Shown piece after piece: positions 1 to 8,658 of a stretch of 64,000 nucleotides of DNA (the first letter of the stretch is position 1; each line of letters starts with the position of its first letter). Source of the stretch: Psychrobacillus sp044762855 (GTDB lineage Bacteria; Bacillota; Bacilli; Bacillales_A; Planococcaceae); contig NZ_JBIWFB010000004.1 in NCBI RefSeq assembly GCF_044762855.1, positions 248,001 through 312,000 on the forward strand, in the 5' to 3' direction. The notes under the pieces are model-generated. The model was not told the origin of the DNA. It saw only the letters and a program-made list of their open reading frames with translations, and ran no database searches. The position numbers and the translations under genes were made by a program.

Positions 1-1053
1 CAGTACACATCAGGTACAACTGGATTTCCAAAAGGGGTTATGCTTACGCATAAGAACATCGTGAATAATGGACAACTCGTTGGAGACTATATTCATCTTA
101 CAGAAAATGATCGACTATGTATTCCAGTACCATTTTTTCATTGCTTCGGATGTGTTATGGGAACAATTGCATCGGTAACCCATGGCACAACAATGGTCAT
201 CATTGAGCAGTTTAATCCAGAGAAAGTATTGCAAATGGTACAGAATGAGAAGTGTACAGCATTACATGGAGTCCCTACGATGTTTATCGCCGAGTTAAAT
301 CATCCAGACTTTACTCAGTATGATTTGTCCACACTACGAACAGGAATTATGGCGGGTTCCATTTGCCCGATAGAAGTAATGAGAAAAGTAATAGACGATA
401 TGGGATTGTCCGAAATAACAATAGCATATGGGCAAACAGAGTCTTCTCCAGTTATTACACAAACAAAAACGGATGATGCGATCGAAAAACGGGTATCGAC
501 TGTTGGGAAAGCACATCCAGGAGTAGAAGTAAAAATTATCGACCCGGTAACAGGAGAAGATGCACCAGTAGGGGTTCCGGGTGAGTTATGTACGCGAGGT
601 TACTTAGTGATGAAAGGTTATTATAAAAACGATGAAGCGACAAAATCTGCCATTGATGCAGAAGGATGGCTACATACTGGCGATATCGCAGTGATGGATG
701 AGGAAGGGTATCTCGATATTACGGGTCGCATTAAAGATATGGTCATTCGTGGTGGAGAAAATATTTATCCAAAAGAAGTAGAAGAATTTTTGTATCAGCA
801 TCCATCGATTCAAGATGTACAAGTAGTTGGGGTTCCGGATCCGAAATATGGGGAAGAGCTTATGGCATGGGTTATTTTAAAAACAGGTGAAAGCTTAACC
901 GCAGAAGACTTAAAGGCGTTTTGTAAAGGGAAAATATCACATCATAAAATTCCGAAATACATTGAATTTATCGAGGCATATCCAATGACTGCATCGGGGA
1001 AAATTCAAAAGTTCTTACTTCGTGAAATGTCGAAAGAAAAGGTTTTCGTATAA
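1..1053 (+). CDS. Acyl-CoA synthetase (AMP-binding), 5' end missing
   Basis: This is the C-terminal 350 codons of an AMP-forming acyl-CoA ligase, open from the first base of the window in frame 1. The enzyme would activate a fatty or other carboxylic acid with ATP and load it onto CoA. The window opens inside the ATP-binding signature YTSGTTGFPKG. It is followed by YGQTESSP (adenine-binding A5 motif, about 140 codons in), the hinge region with TGRIKDMVIRGGENIYP, and the C-terminal ASGKIQK carrying the catalytic lysine. The overall pattern resembles B. subtilis YngI and other medium-chain FadD-like ligases, but the substrate cannot be read from the sequence. The true start lies upstream of the window; the ATG at 40 is internal. 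Confidence 0.92.
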   Translation, partial: QYTSGTTGFPKGVMLTHKNIVNNGQLVGDYIHLTENDRLCIPVPFFHCFGCVMGTIASVTHGTTMVIIEQFNPEKVLQMVQNEKCTALHGVPTMFIAELNHPDFTQYDLSTLRTGIMAGSICPIEVMRKVIDDMGLSEITIAYGQTESSPVITQTKTDDAIEKRVSTVGKAHPGVEVKIIDPVTGEDAPVGVPGELCTRGYLVMKGYYKNDEATKSAIDAEGWLHTGDIAVMDEEGYLDITGRIKDMVIRGGENIYPKEVEEFLYQHPSIQDVQVVGVPDPKYGEELMAWVILKTGESLTAEDLKAFCKGKISHHKIPKYIEFIEAYPMTASGKIQKFLLREMSKEKVFV

Positions 1054-1074
1054 GATATTTCCCGGGAAATCGAC

Positions 1075-1112
1075 AAAGAGATGACGTATTTCTAAGTCAT
1101 CTCTTTTGTTTT
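1075..1112 (+). terminator. Rho-independent terminator after acyl-CoA synthetase
   Basis: An 11-bp stem (AAAGAGATGAC at 1075-1085 with its complement at 1096-1106) is followed by a T-rich tail, 21 bp after the stop codon. Confidence 0.75.
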
Positions 1113-1151
1113 ACACAATTTCAATTATAAAAAGAGGAAAGGGCTGTTAAC

Positions 1152-1895
1152 ATGTATTTAGATCATATCGTTCACCATGTAACAAAAACACCGAGCCAAG
1201 TAGCAACAGATTGGAAGGAGAAAGGACTTCACGCAGTTATTGGAGGGCAACATACAAATTGGGGTACATATAATGCGCTTTTATATACAAAAACCAGCTA
1301 TATAGAGTGGTTAGCGCTAGAACATAAAGAAATTGCCGAGAGTGCAAATCATCCATTAATTGATCTAATGTTACATGATTTGAAAACAGCCCCTGGTTTT
1401 GGAACTATTTGTATTCGAACGACATCTATTGATGAGCTATATAAGCAACTAGAAGCTAAGGGTATAGAAACCTCTGGAGTTTTACATGCTGAAAGAAAAA
1501 CAACAAGTGGTTTAGTCCGGAAGTGGAAAATGCTATTTGTGAAAGAAGAAATAAGTGATGCACTACCTACTCCATTTTTTATCGAATGGGAGGAAAACGA
1601 CCAAGATCGCTATCAAGCACTTCAAAATGATGGCACAATTAACCAAAGTAATTTACAATTAGGCATTTCAGCATGTGAGTTTCATGTGCGTGATCCAAAG
1701 GAAATAATGAATAAGTGGAAGAGATACTTTGACTTGGTAGAGGAAGATGAACACATACTTTTACTAAGTAATACAAAGTTAGTCTTCAAACAGTTAGAAA
1801 GTGGAACAAAGGAAAGACTGGCGACAGTTCATATAGAAGGATTAGGGGATAAAGAAACATTTATATATGAACAGGCAATGTATCACTTTCACTAG
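1152..1895 (+). CDS. VOC-superfamily (glyoxalase_3-like) protein
   Basis: This 247-residue soluble protein begins YLDHIVHHV, typical of the vicinal-oxygen-chelate fold, and matches the general layout of glyoxalase_3-type proteins (two half-domains, N-terminal His, Trp/Gly-rich loop near residue 38). No catalytic assignment is possible: VOC proteins include lyases, dioxygenases and antibiotic-binding proteins. The ATG is preceded by AGAGGAAAGGG. The gene ends 15 bp before hflX and may be co-transcribed with it. No signal peptide or membrane segment is visible. Confidence 0.75.
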   Translation: MYLDHIVHHVTKTPSQVATDWKEKGLHAVIGGQHTNWGTYNALLYTKTSYIEWLALEHKEIAESANHPLIDLMLHDLKTAPGFGTICIRTTSIDELYKQLEAKGIETSGVLHAERKTTSGLVRKWKMLFVKEEISDALPTPFFIEWEENDQDRYQALQNDGTINQSNLQLGISACEFHVRDPKEIMNKWKRYFDLVEEDEHILLLSNTKLVFKQLESGTKERLATVHIEGLGDKETFIYEQAMYHFH

Positions 1896-1910
1896 AAGGA
1901 GGAATTATTT

Positions 1911-3185
1911 TTGGAAGAATTGATAGAAAAGGCAATCGTTGTTGCGGTGAATTTGCAACATGACGAGCATTTTGAATATGGATTAGAAGAATTACACAAT
2001 TTAGCAGAAGCACTAAATGTGGAAGTAGTAGGAGAAGTTACGCAAAATCTGGAGCGTGTAACAAATTCTCATTATGTTGGTACAGGTAAAGTAGAAGAGA
2101 TTAAAAACTTTTACGAAGAAGCTGGTGCCAATCTCGTTATTTTTAATGATGAATTAACACCATCCCAAATTCGAAATTTAGAACGCGATTTAGAATGTAA
2201 AGTAATCGATCGAACGATGCTCATTTTAGACATTTTTGCAAGACGGGCAAAATCGAATGAAGCACAAATGCAAGTAGAATTGGCACAGCTTCAATACATG
2301 TTACCAAGACTAGTTGGTCTTCGTGCCTCTCTAGGTCGACAAGGTGGAGGCACGGGTGGCGGTTTTAAAAACCGTGGTGCTGGGGAAACGAAACTAGAGC
2401 TAGACCGTCGTAAAATTGAAGATCAGATCGCCAAACTAAAACGTGAGCTGGAGCAAGTCAAATATCAGCGTGAAACCCAACGTAAACAGAGGAAGAAAAA
2501 TGCAGTACCAGTGGTATCGTTAGTAGGATACACAAACGCTGGTAAGTCTACTATTATGAATCAATTGCTTCAAAAAGTTGGACAAGTGGATTCTAAACAA
2601 GTATTCGAAAAAGACATGCTATTTGCTACGCTTGAAACTTCTGTTCGTCAGATTAAGTTGCCTGACCAAAAAGAGTTTTTATTAACAGATACGGTTGGAT
2701 TTGTTAGCAAGTTACCTCACCATTTAGTAAAAGCCTTCCGCTCTACTTTGGAAGAAGCACGAGACGCTAGCTTACTGCTACATGTTGTAGACGTGTCAAA
2801 TGCAGAACACCGTTATATGATGGATGTTACGAACGAAACGTTGCTTGCTGTAGGGGTGGAGGATGTGCCAACGATTTATGTATACAATAAATCAGACTTG
2901 GCAGATATGAAATATCCTCATGTAGCTAGTGATAGCATATGGATTTCTGCAAAAGAAGGAGCAGGTCTAAACGAACTGTTAGAGATGATTAAAAAACGTA
3001 TTTTTGCGGATTATATTGTATGTAGCATGTTAATCCCTTTTGATCGAGGAGATCTTGTCTCTTATTTAAACGAGCATGCATCTGTGAAGTCGACTTCGTA
3101 TGAAGAAGAGGGGACGCTTGTTAAAGTGGAACTAAAAAAATCGGACTATGATCGACTGCAGCAGTTTGTCTATGTAGAAGATTAA
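1911..3185 (+). CDS. hflX: GTPase HflX
   Basis: HflX is a ribosome-associated GTPase that splits or rescues stalled 70S ribosomes, especially under stress. The 424-residue length is normal. The N-terminal domain has the glycine-rich RQGGGTGGGFKNRGAGE linker at about residues 143-159, followed by a charged coiled coil (about 165-198). The G domain has GYTNAGKS (206-213), DTVGF (260-264), NKSD (near 328) and SAK. Translation starts at TTG, chosen because AAGGAGGAA lies just upstream; no ATG fits. It follows the VOC gene by 15 bp and ends at a strong bidirectional terminator. Confidence 0.96.
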   Translation: MEELIEKAIVVAVNLQHDEHFEYGLEELHNLAEALNVEVVGEVTQNLERVTNSHYVGTGKVEEIKNFYEEAGANLVIFNDELTPSQIRNLERDLECKVIDRTMLILDIFARRAKSNEAQMQVELAQLQYMLPRLVGLRASLGRQGGGTGGGFKNRGAGETKLELDRRKIEDQIAKLKRELEQVKYQRETQRKQRKKNAVPVVSLVGYTNAGKSTIMNQLLQKVGQVDSKQVFEKDMLFATLETSVRQIKLPDQKEFLLTDTVGFVSKLPHHLVKAFRSTLEEARDASLLLHVVDVSNAEHRYMMDVTNETLLAVGVEDVPTIYVYNKSDLADMKYPHVASDSIWISAKEGAGLNELLEMIKKRIFADYIVCSMLIPFDRGDLVSYLNEHASVKSTSYEEEGTLVKVELKKSDYDRLQQFVYVED

Positions 3186-3186
3186 T

Positions 3187-3226
3187 AAAAGAAGCTTATC
3201 GCACAAGCTGCGATAAGCTTCTTTTT
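3187..3226. terminator. Bidirectional terminator between hflX and the ABC gene
   Basis: A perfect 17-bp stem (3187-3203 with 3209-3225) around a 5-base loop has an A-run on the left and a T-run on the right, so it can stop both convergent transcripts. It overlaps the stop codon of the reverse-strand gene. Confidence 0.88.
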
Positions 3227-4946
3227 ACACTTCTTGGAACTGTATATTATGCAATCTAGCGAAAATCCCATCTTGCGCAACTAGCTCATTATACGATCCA
3301 TCTTCTGCGATCCCATCTTCGGTTACAACTAATACTCGGTCCGCATCCCGAATAGTCGCAAGTCGATGTGCAATAATAAGGGTAGTACGATTTTCAGCAA
3401 GTTCCATTAGTGATTTTTGGATAATTTTTTCTGTTTCCGTATCAAGGGCAGAGGTAGCCTCGTCCAATATTAAAATAGGAGGATTTTTCAAAAACATGCG
3501 AGCAATGGCTAAGCGTTGCTTTTGACCACCCGACAATTTTAGTCCTCTTTCTCCAATTTGCGTGTCATATCCTTCAGGAAGACTAGCGATAAAATCTTCT
3601 AAATGCGCTTTCTTTGCTGCCTCTTGAATTTCTTCAGTAGTAGCATCCTTTTTCCCGTAAGCAATATTTTCTTCAATTGTACCGGTAAATAAAAAGACAT
3701 CCTGTTGTACAATTCCAATTTGTGAACGCAATGATTGCATTGTGACGTCTTGAATATTTAGTCCGTCAATGGAAATGGCCCCTTCATTTACCTCATAAAA
3801 TCGTGGAATAAGAGAACAGATAGTTGTTTTTCCGGCTCCAGACGGACCGACAAATGCCACTGTTTCTCCAGCTTTGATCGATAAATTGATATCCTTTAAC
3901 ACAGATTTATGCTCATCGTATCGGAAGCTGACATTGTCAAATTCAATGTCTCCATTTAAATGAGTAACACTTAAAGCATTTGGTCGATCTTTAATCTCTG
4001 GTTCTTGTTCCATTAGATCTAAAAAGCGTCTAAATCCAGCCATCCCTTTTGGATACAGCTCAAGCAGGGCAGTGATTTTATCAACTGGTTTGATCAACAC
4101 ATTGACATATAGGATAAAACCAACAAGCTCACCTGGTTTAAGGGTTCCCTTAAAAGTAAACCAAGCTCCCACGACAAGTACTACTAATGTTACTAGGCGA
4201 GTCATCATATAAATACTCGAATGTGTACCGGCCATTACTTTATAGGCTTTAAGTTTCGCAAGTCGAAATTGTCCGTTGTCTTGTTTGAAACGAGCTATTT
4301 CAAAATTTTCGTTTGTAAATGATTGGACTACACGTACACCGGATACACTATCTTCAACGCGTGCATTTACATCGGCGATTTTACCATACATATTTTTCCA
4401 AGCCTTGTTCATCATGATGTTTCCATATGTAGCAACGATCGCTAAGAAAGGAACCATTACAATTGCAATAACGGCAAGCTCAGGATTGAGATTGAACATA
4501 ATTATAAAAGCACCGATTAGGGTCATAAAAGCAATGAATAAATCCTCAGGTCCATGATGGGCTAGCTCGCCAATATCAAATAAGTCATTTGTAATACGGC
4601 TCATTACATGTCCCGTTTTTGTATTATCAAAAAAACGGAATGACTGTCTTTGGACATGATTAAATAATTGCTGGCGCATATCGGTTTCGATATTAATGCC
4701 TAGCTTATGTCCTAAATAACTCACAACATAGTTCAGAAAAGTGCTCAATATATAGACGAGCAACAGTAAAATACTAACTTTTACAATCATATTCCAATCG
4801 TTAGTTGGTAATAATACATCGATAAACCATTGCACAGCGAGAGGAAATGCTAGCTCTAAGATGGCTACAAATACTGCACTACTAAAATCGATGACGAATA
4901 ACCGTTTGTGTGGTTTATAAAATGAAAAAAATTTCTTTAGCACCAA
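3225..4946 (-). CDS. ywjA: ABC exporter half-transporter, YwjA-like
   Basis: A fused permease-ATPase of 573 residues that should homodimerise in the membrane. Six hydrophobic segments occupy residues about 15-290. The nucleotide-binding domain has Walker A GPSGAGKTT (367-375), signature LSGGQ (471-475), Walker B ILILDE (491-496) and an intact H-loop IIAHR. Similarity along the whole chain, including LAHHGPEDLFIA and LYPKGMAGF, matches my recollection of B. subtilis YwjA, an exporter of unproven substrate. It stands alone on the reverse strand, convergent with hflX and divergent from the peptide transporter. Confidence 0.88.
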   Translation of the reverse strand: MVLKKFFSFYKPHKRLFVIDFSSAVFVAILELAFPLAVQWFIDVLLPTNDWNMIVKVSILLLLVYILSTFLNYVVSYLGHKLGINIETDMRQQLFNHVQRQSFRFFDNTKTGHVMSRITNDLFDIGELAHHGPEDLFIAFMTLIGAFIIMFNLNPELAVIAIVMVPFLAIVATYGNIMMNKAWKNMYGKIADVNARVEDSVSGVRVVQSFTNENFEIARFKQDNGQFRLAKLKAYKVMAGTHSSIYMMTRLVTLVVLVVGAWFTFKGTLKPGELVGFILYVNVLIKPVDKITALLELYPKGMAGFRRFLDLMEQEPEIKDRPNALSVTHLNGDIEFDNVSFRYDEHKSVLKDINLSIKAGETVAFVGPSGAGKTTICSLIPRFYEVNEGAISIDGLNIQDVTMQSLRSQIGIVQQDVFLFTGTIEENIAYGKKDATTEEIQEAAKKAHLEDFIASLPEGYDTQIGERGLKLSGGQKQRLAIARMFLKNPPILILDEATSALDTETEKIIQKSLMELAENRTTLIIAHRLATIRDADRVLVVTEDGIAEDGSYNELVAQDGIFARLHNIQFQEV

Positions 4947-5019
4947 ATCTCCCTCTTCCTTTTATACATAGTGACTATTATAGCGAACAATTTCAGAAAA
5001 CGAAATAATTGGATAATTT

Positions 5020-5048
5020 TTGACAGGAAAAAGGGAGGGCGTTATAAT
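5020..5048 (+). promoter_or_regulatory. Sigma-A promoter for peptide transporter gene
   Basis: TTGACA at 5020-5025 and TATAAT at 5043-5048 are both perfect consensus hexamers with a 17-bp spacer, 31 bp before the start codon. Confidence 0.85.
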
Positions 5049-5079
5049 GGATTTCTCAGTTTAGAAAAGAGGTAAAAGC

Positions 5080-6567
5080 ATGTTTTCAAAAGAAGAAATA
5101 GTTAAGTCAGTTCCACAAAAAGGCTTCTTCGGACACCCGAAAGGATTAATGTCCTTATTTTTCACGGAGTTTTGGGAGCGTTTTTCTTACTACGGAATGC
5201 GCGCAATTCTAATCTATTATATGTACTATGAAGTAACACAAGGTGGTTTGGGGCTTGAGCGTTCAACGGCAAACTCTATCATGGCGGTTTATGGCTCCCT
5301 TGTTTATATGTCTGGAATTATTGGTGGTTGGATAGCCGACAGACTACTAGGTACAACAAGAACTGTATTTTATGGTGGAGTATTAATAATGCTGGGGCAT
5401 ATCGTCTTGGCGTTTCCAGGTGGAATTACGACATTATTTGTCTCGATGGCTCTGATCATCATCGGAACAGGGTTATTAAAATCAAATATCTCCACAATTG
5501 TGGGTGATTTATATTCAGAGAAAGATGCTCGTCGTGACTCTGGATTTAGTCTTTTTTATATGGGTATTAATATGGGTGGTTTCCTTGCACCATTGATCGT
5601 TGGAACTATTGGTCTTAAGTATAACTTCCATTTAGGATTTGGACTAGCGGCAGTTGGGATGGCCTTAGGATTAATCGTATTTTTATTAACAAAGAAAAAT
5701 AATCTTGGGTTGGCTGGATCCTATGTGCCAAATCCAATGACTAAAGAAGAACGTAAAAAAGTATTTGCTCGAATTGGTATTGTCATTGTAATTGTGTTGA
5801 TACTTGGATTTATATTAGTGCAACAAGGGATTATGACGATTGATGTCTTTACTATGACAGTTTCTATTTTAGGTATTGTCATACCGACATTGTATTTTAT
5901 AGTAATGTATCGAAGTGAGCGTACTTCTGCAGATGAAAAATCGAGATTACTTGCTTATATTCCGTTATTTGTTTCGGCGATGATGTTCTGGGCAATTGCC
6001 GAACAAGGATCGAATATCTTGGCGCAGTATGCAGATGAACGAGTAAATCTGATGATAGGATCTTTTAAGATTTCGCCTGCATGGTTCCAATCATTAAATC
6101 CATTATTTATTATTGTACTCGCACCAATTTTTGCTTGGTTGTGGATAAAACTTGGCGATAGACAACCTTCTACGCCTAAAAAGTTCGCTTTTGGATTGTT
6201 CTTTGCCGGAATGTCTTTCATCGTAATGATCATTCCAGCATACACAAACGGAACGGAAACGCTTGTTAACCCGTTTTGGCTTGTACTAAGCTTCTTCTTA
6301 GTTGTACTTGGTGAGTTACTATTGTCACCAGTTGGTTTATCGGCAACAACAAAGCTTGCACCAACCGCGTTTGCTGCCCAAACGATGAGTTTGTGGTTTA
6401 TGACGAACGCATCCGCACAAGCGATCAATGCACAAGTAGTTAAATTATATTCACCAGAAAATGAAATTTTATACTTTGGCGTAATTGGAGTAATCGCAAT
6501 TATTATCGGATTGTTATTATATTTAATGACACCTTTAATCCAAAAGTATATGCGTGGAGTAAATTAA
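5080..6567 (+). CDS. dtpT: Proton-dependent oligopeptide transporter (POT/PTR family)
   Basis: A 495-residue MFS-type symporter that imports di- and tripeptides with protons. The family's ExxERFxYYG motif is visible at about residues 31-40 (EFWERFSYYG), followed by about 14 hydrophobic segments, the usual POT number. The length matches DtpT of Gram-positive bacteria. The ATG follows AGAAAAGAGGT. A near-perfect promoter precedes it and a terminator follows, so it is monocistronic. The family is certain; dtpT is the customary name for this type in Firmicutes. Confidence 0.93.
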   Translation: MFSKEEIVKSVPQKGFFGHPKGLMSLFFTEFWERFSYYGMRAILIYYMYYEVTQGGLGLERSTANSIMAVYGSLVYMSGIIGGWIADRLLGTTRTVFYGGVLIMLGHIVLAFPGGITTLFVSMALIIIGTGLLKSNISTIVGDLYSEKDARRDSGFSLFYMGINMGGFLAPLIVGTIGLKYNFHLGFGLAAVGMALGLIVFLLTKKNNLGLAGSYVPNPMTKEERKKVFARIGIVIVIVLILGFILVQQGIMTIDVFTMTVSILGIVIPTLYFIVMYRSERTSADEKSRLLAYIPLFVSAMMFWAIAEQGSNILAQYADERVNLMIGSFKISPAWFQSLNPLFIIVLAPIFAWLWIKLGDRQPSTPKKFAFGLFFAGMSFIVMIIPAYTNGTETLVNPFWLVLSFFLVVLGELLLSPVGLSATTKLAPTAFAAQTMSLWFMTNASAQAINAQVVKLYSPENEILYFGVIGVIAIIIGLLLYLMTPLIQKYMRGVN

Positions 6568-6581
6568 ATGAAGCTTGTTGG

Positions 6582-6618
6582 GAAAGGGATGTGACTTATT
6601 GCATCCCTTTCTCTTTTT
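6582..6618 (+). terminator. Terminator after dtpT
   Basis: A stem of GAAAGGGATG (6582-6591) with CATCCCTTTC (6602-6611) is followed by a T-run. Confidence 0.8.
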
Positions 6619-6695
6619 AATGTGAAAATAAATGAAACTTTTCCGAAACTTTCCTCGTATAATAATTATCAACAAAGGAAGGGATGATAGCTAAT

Positions 6696-7544
6696 ATGAA
6701 AAAATGGACAATGCTTATTGCAGTAGCCACATTATCATTAGGTTTAGCTGCATGTAATGAAACAGCGGCCCCAGCAGCAGGAAGTGAAGAGGTAACAGAA
6801 AAGAGTAAGTTAACACTGCAAGAAGTATATGACAAATCTATTGCGACAGCAGAAGAATTAAAAAGTGTGCGTGCAGTAATGGATTTAAACCAAAAAATGA
6901 ATATGCCAAGTGAAGACACTACATTAGAAATTAGCTCGAAAATGGATATGGAATATGTAGTAGAACCAATGCAGATGCATCAAAAAGGAACTTCGACAGT
7001 AAATGGATTGGCAGAAGGTATGCCTGCCCAAACGTCTGCGTCGGAAAGTTATATGACTGCGAATGATTTCTATGTATATGAAGAATCTGCTGGAGAGTGG
7101 ATGAAGTTCCCACAAGAAATGATGACAGGAATTATGAATGCTGCAGGACAAGCAAATACAACGGATCAATTGAAACAAATTGAAGGATATTTAGATGAGT
7201 TTACTTTCGAGCAAGATAATGAAAACTATATATTGACGCTCGAAGCATCAGGTGAAAAATTCACAGAACTTGTAAAAGAACAAGTAGATGAAATGATGCA
7301 AACTATGGGTGTAGGCGAAGAGATTCAAATGGATTTCGTTATTAACTCAGTGAATTATTTAATACACATTGATAAAGAAACGTTCCAAACGAATAAATTA
7401 GATGTTGTAATCGATATGGATATCGAAGTAGACGGAGAGAAAATGAACATCGAACAAGATGTAAAATCTACTTTCTCTGGTTTCAATGAAGTAGAAGAAA
7501 TCGTTATCCCGCAAGAAGTTATCGATAACGCTGTAGCATTATAA
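6696..7544 (+). CDS. Secreted lipoprotein, DUF6612-like
   Basis: A membrane-anchored lipoprotein of 282 residues. The signal peptide MKKWTMLIAVATLSLGLAAC ends in a lipobox with the lipidated Cys at 20. The mature part is acidic, with alternating beta-like stretches, and resembles the DUF6612/LppX-like group, which may bind lipids or cell-wall components; function is unknown. I place the start at 6696, not the upstream in-frame ATG at 6684, because AGGAAGGG (6676-6683) abuts the latter and the downstream choice gives a textbook lipoprotein leader. A TATAAT at 6658-6663 is a possible -10. It has its own terminator. Confidence 0.8.
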   Translation: MKKWTMLIAVATLSLGLAACNETAAPAAGSEEVTEKSKLTLQEVYDKSIATAEELKSVRAVMDLNQKMNMPSEDTTLEISSKMDMEYVVEPMQMHQKGTSTVNGLAEGMPAQTSASESYMTANDFYVYEESAGEWMKFPQEMMTGIMNAAGQANTTDQLKQIEGYLDEFTFEQDNENYILTLEASGEKFTELVKEQVDEMMQTMGVGEEIQMDFVINSVNYLIHIDKETFQTNKLDVVIDMDIEVDGEKMNIEQDVKSTFSGFNEVEEIVIPQEVIDNAVAL

Positions 7545-7557
7545 AATGTAATAAGGA

Positions 7558-7613
7558 AAAAGACTGCTCCCGATTGTTACGATAAAGTGACAATTGAGAG
7601 TAGTCTTTTTTAT
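7558..7613 (+). terminator. Terminator after lipoprotein gene
   Basis: An extended hairpin with outer arms AAAGACTGCTC and its near complement (one mismatch) closes over an inner CAATTGT-type pairing, followed by TTTTTT. Confidence 0.8.
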
Positions 7614-7684
7614 TTACATTGGAAAATTTAATATTAATGATATACGGATAACTTGCATTTAATAATGTGAGATGCACCGCTCTT

Positions 7685-8257
7685 TAGGGAAAGTGCGTCT
7701 TAGTGAGTTGTATGAAATGTCCGCAGGGATTTTCGCAGCAGGGCGGACGCTTTCCGTGGGGTGAGTGATGAGCCTTCACCGCCGCGCCTACGCGCGTACG
7801 TTGTGAAGTCTCATCTTACTCACTTAATCCCTTCGGAGTCGCCGCCCTGCTGCGAAAATCAATGGAAAATACTCACTTAGCGGTGCTCGAAATTAACAAA
7901 AAGTAGTTGAACGAGACAAACTAGTCTAGCTGATACCGGCTAGGCGAGTTCGACGGGCTTTTAGCATATTATTCCTATAATCTGCCTGAATTATGGTCGT
8001 CTCAATCCAAGTAAACTTGCTATTGTAAGAAATTAGTTGCTTTCAATGGCTATTTAGTTGCTCTCATGCTGATTTTAATTGCTTTCATACTAAAAATAGT
8101 TGCTTTCAACAGCTATTTGATTGCCCTTAGCCATTCTTTGGAATTTTGCTCGAAGGCGTGAGACCCTGCAAGAGCATTAGCGACGTAGTGGCTCGTCACT
8201 TGTCCGGCGGAAATATAGCGGCCTCCTTATTGAGCTCGCTAAGACGCACTATCCCTA
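7685..8257 (+). mobile_element. MITE-like intergenic element, copy 1 (573 bp)
   Basis: The element begins TAGGGAAAGTGCGTCTTAG and ends in the inverted form (reverse complement TAGGGATAGTGCGTCTTAG), giving about 24-bp terminal inverted repeats with TA at both outer ends. It is the same length as 20827-21399 and differs from it at only about four bases by eye. Inside are a large hairpin module (perfect 19-bp arms at 7728-7746 and 7842-7860, with a second inner pairing) and a five-unit 21-bp array. No coding capacity is apparent. TA ends suggest mobilisation by an IS630/Tc1-mariner-type transposase in trans (inference). Confidence 0.8.
8035..8139 (+). repeat. Five-unit 21-bp array, copy 1
   Basis: (A/G)TTGC cores begin at 8036, 8057, 8078, 8099 and 8120, exactly 21 bp apart. 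The following bases are TTTC, TCTC, TTTC, TTTC and CCTT, and that unit-specific order recurs in the other copies. The array is preceded by a conserved block around 7997-8030 containing TCCAAGTAAACTTG. Confidence 0.85.
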
Positions 8258-8352
8258 TAATATGCTATCTTTTCGGAAGCGCATCCTTTTTGTTTCTATC
8301 TAATCTATAGTAAAATTATAATGGTGTAAAATAGCTGATATATAGTATATTC

Positions 8353-8440
8353 TTAAATGAAAATGATTTTCATTTAAGGTTGACTTGTTTTACCAAACTG
8401 CTATAATTAAATTGGTGTGCAAGTGATAATGATTTTCACT
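8353..8440 (+). promoter_or_regulatory. Fur-controlled promoter of the siderophore uptake operon
   Basis: Two Fur-box palindromes flank a sigma-A promoter. The first (8353-8377) is a perfect palindrome, TTAAATGAAAAT and its complement around a central G. The second (8422-8440) is AGTGATAAT-G-ATTTTCACT with one mismatch. Between them lie TTGACT (8380-8385) and TATAAT (8402-8407), 16 bp apart. Iron-loaded Fur bound at both would block polymerase. A roughly 200-nt leader follows, including a GTGAGAA/TTCTCAC hairpin at 8605-8622 close to the start codon. Confidence 0.88.
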
Positions 8441-8658
8441 ATCGTGAACCGAATAGATTACAGTTTATAGACATGAAAAAGCTGTTTTTATTGCACTAAT
8501 TAGTACTTAATATTTATATCTTTTTATAGGGATAAGGAGAATTTCTCTAACCGACTTATCGGTAGGAAATATTTAATAGTTTATAAAGTAGTTTGTATAC
8601 TCAGAGGTGAGAATATTTCTCACTGTCATATGAGAATAAAAGAAATATGGGGTTAAAA

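Noticed and set aside
5955..6428. 157-codon reverse frame inside dtpT
   Set aside because: It is a shadow of a long membrane-protein gene; the opposite frame has clear POT-family motifs.
8035..8139. Array considered as a CRISPR
   Set aside because: Units are only 21 bp with short cores, no 20-40-bp unique spacers, constant number of five, and no cas genes in the window.
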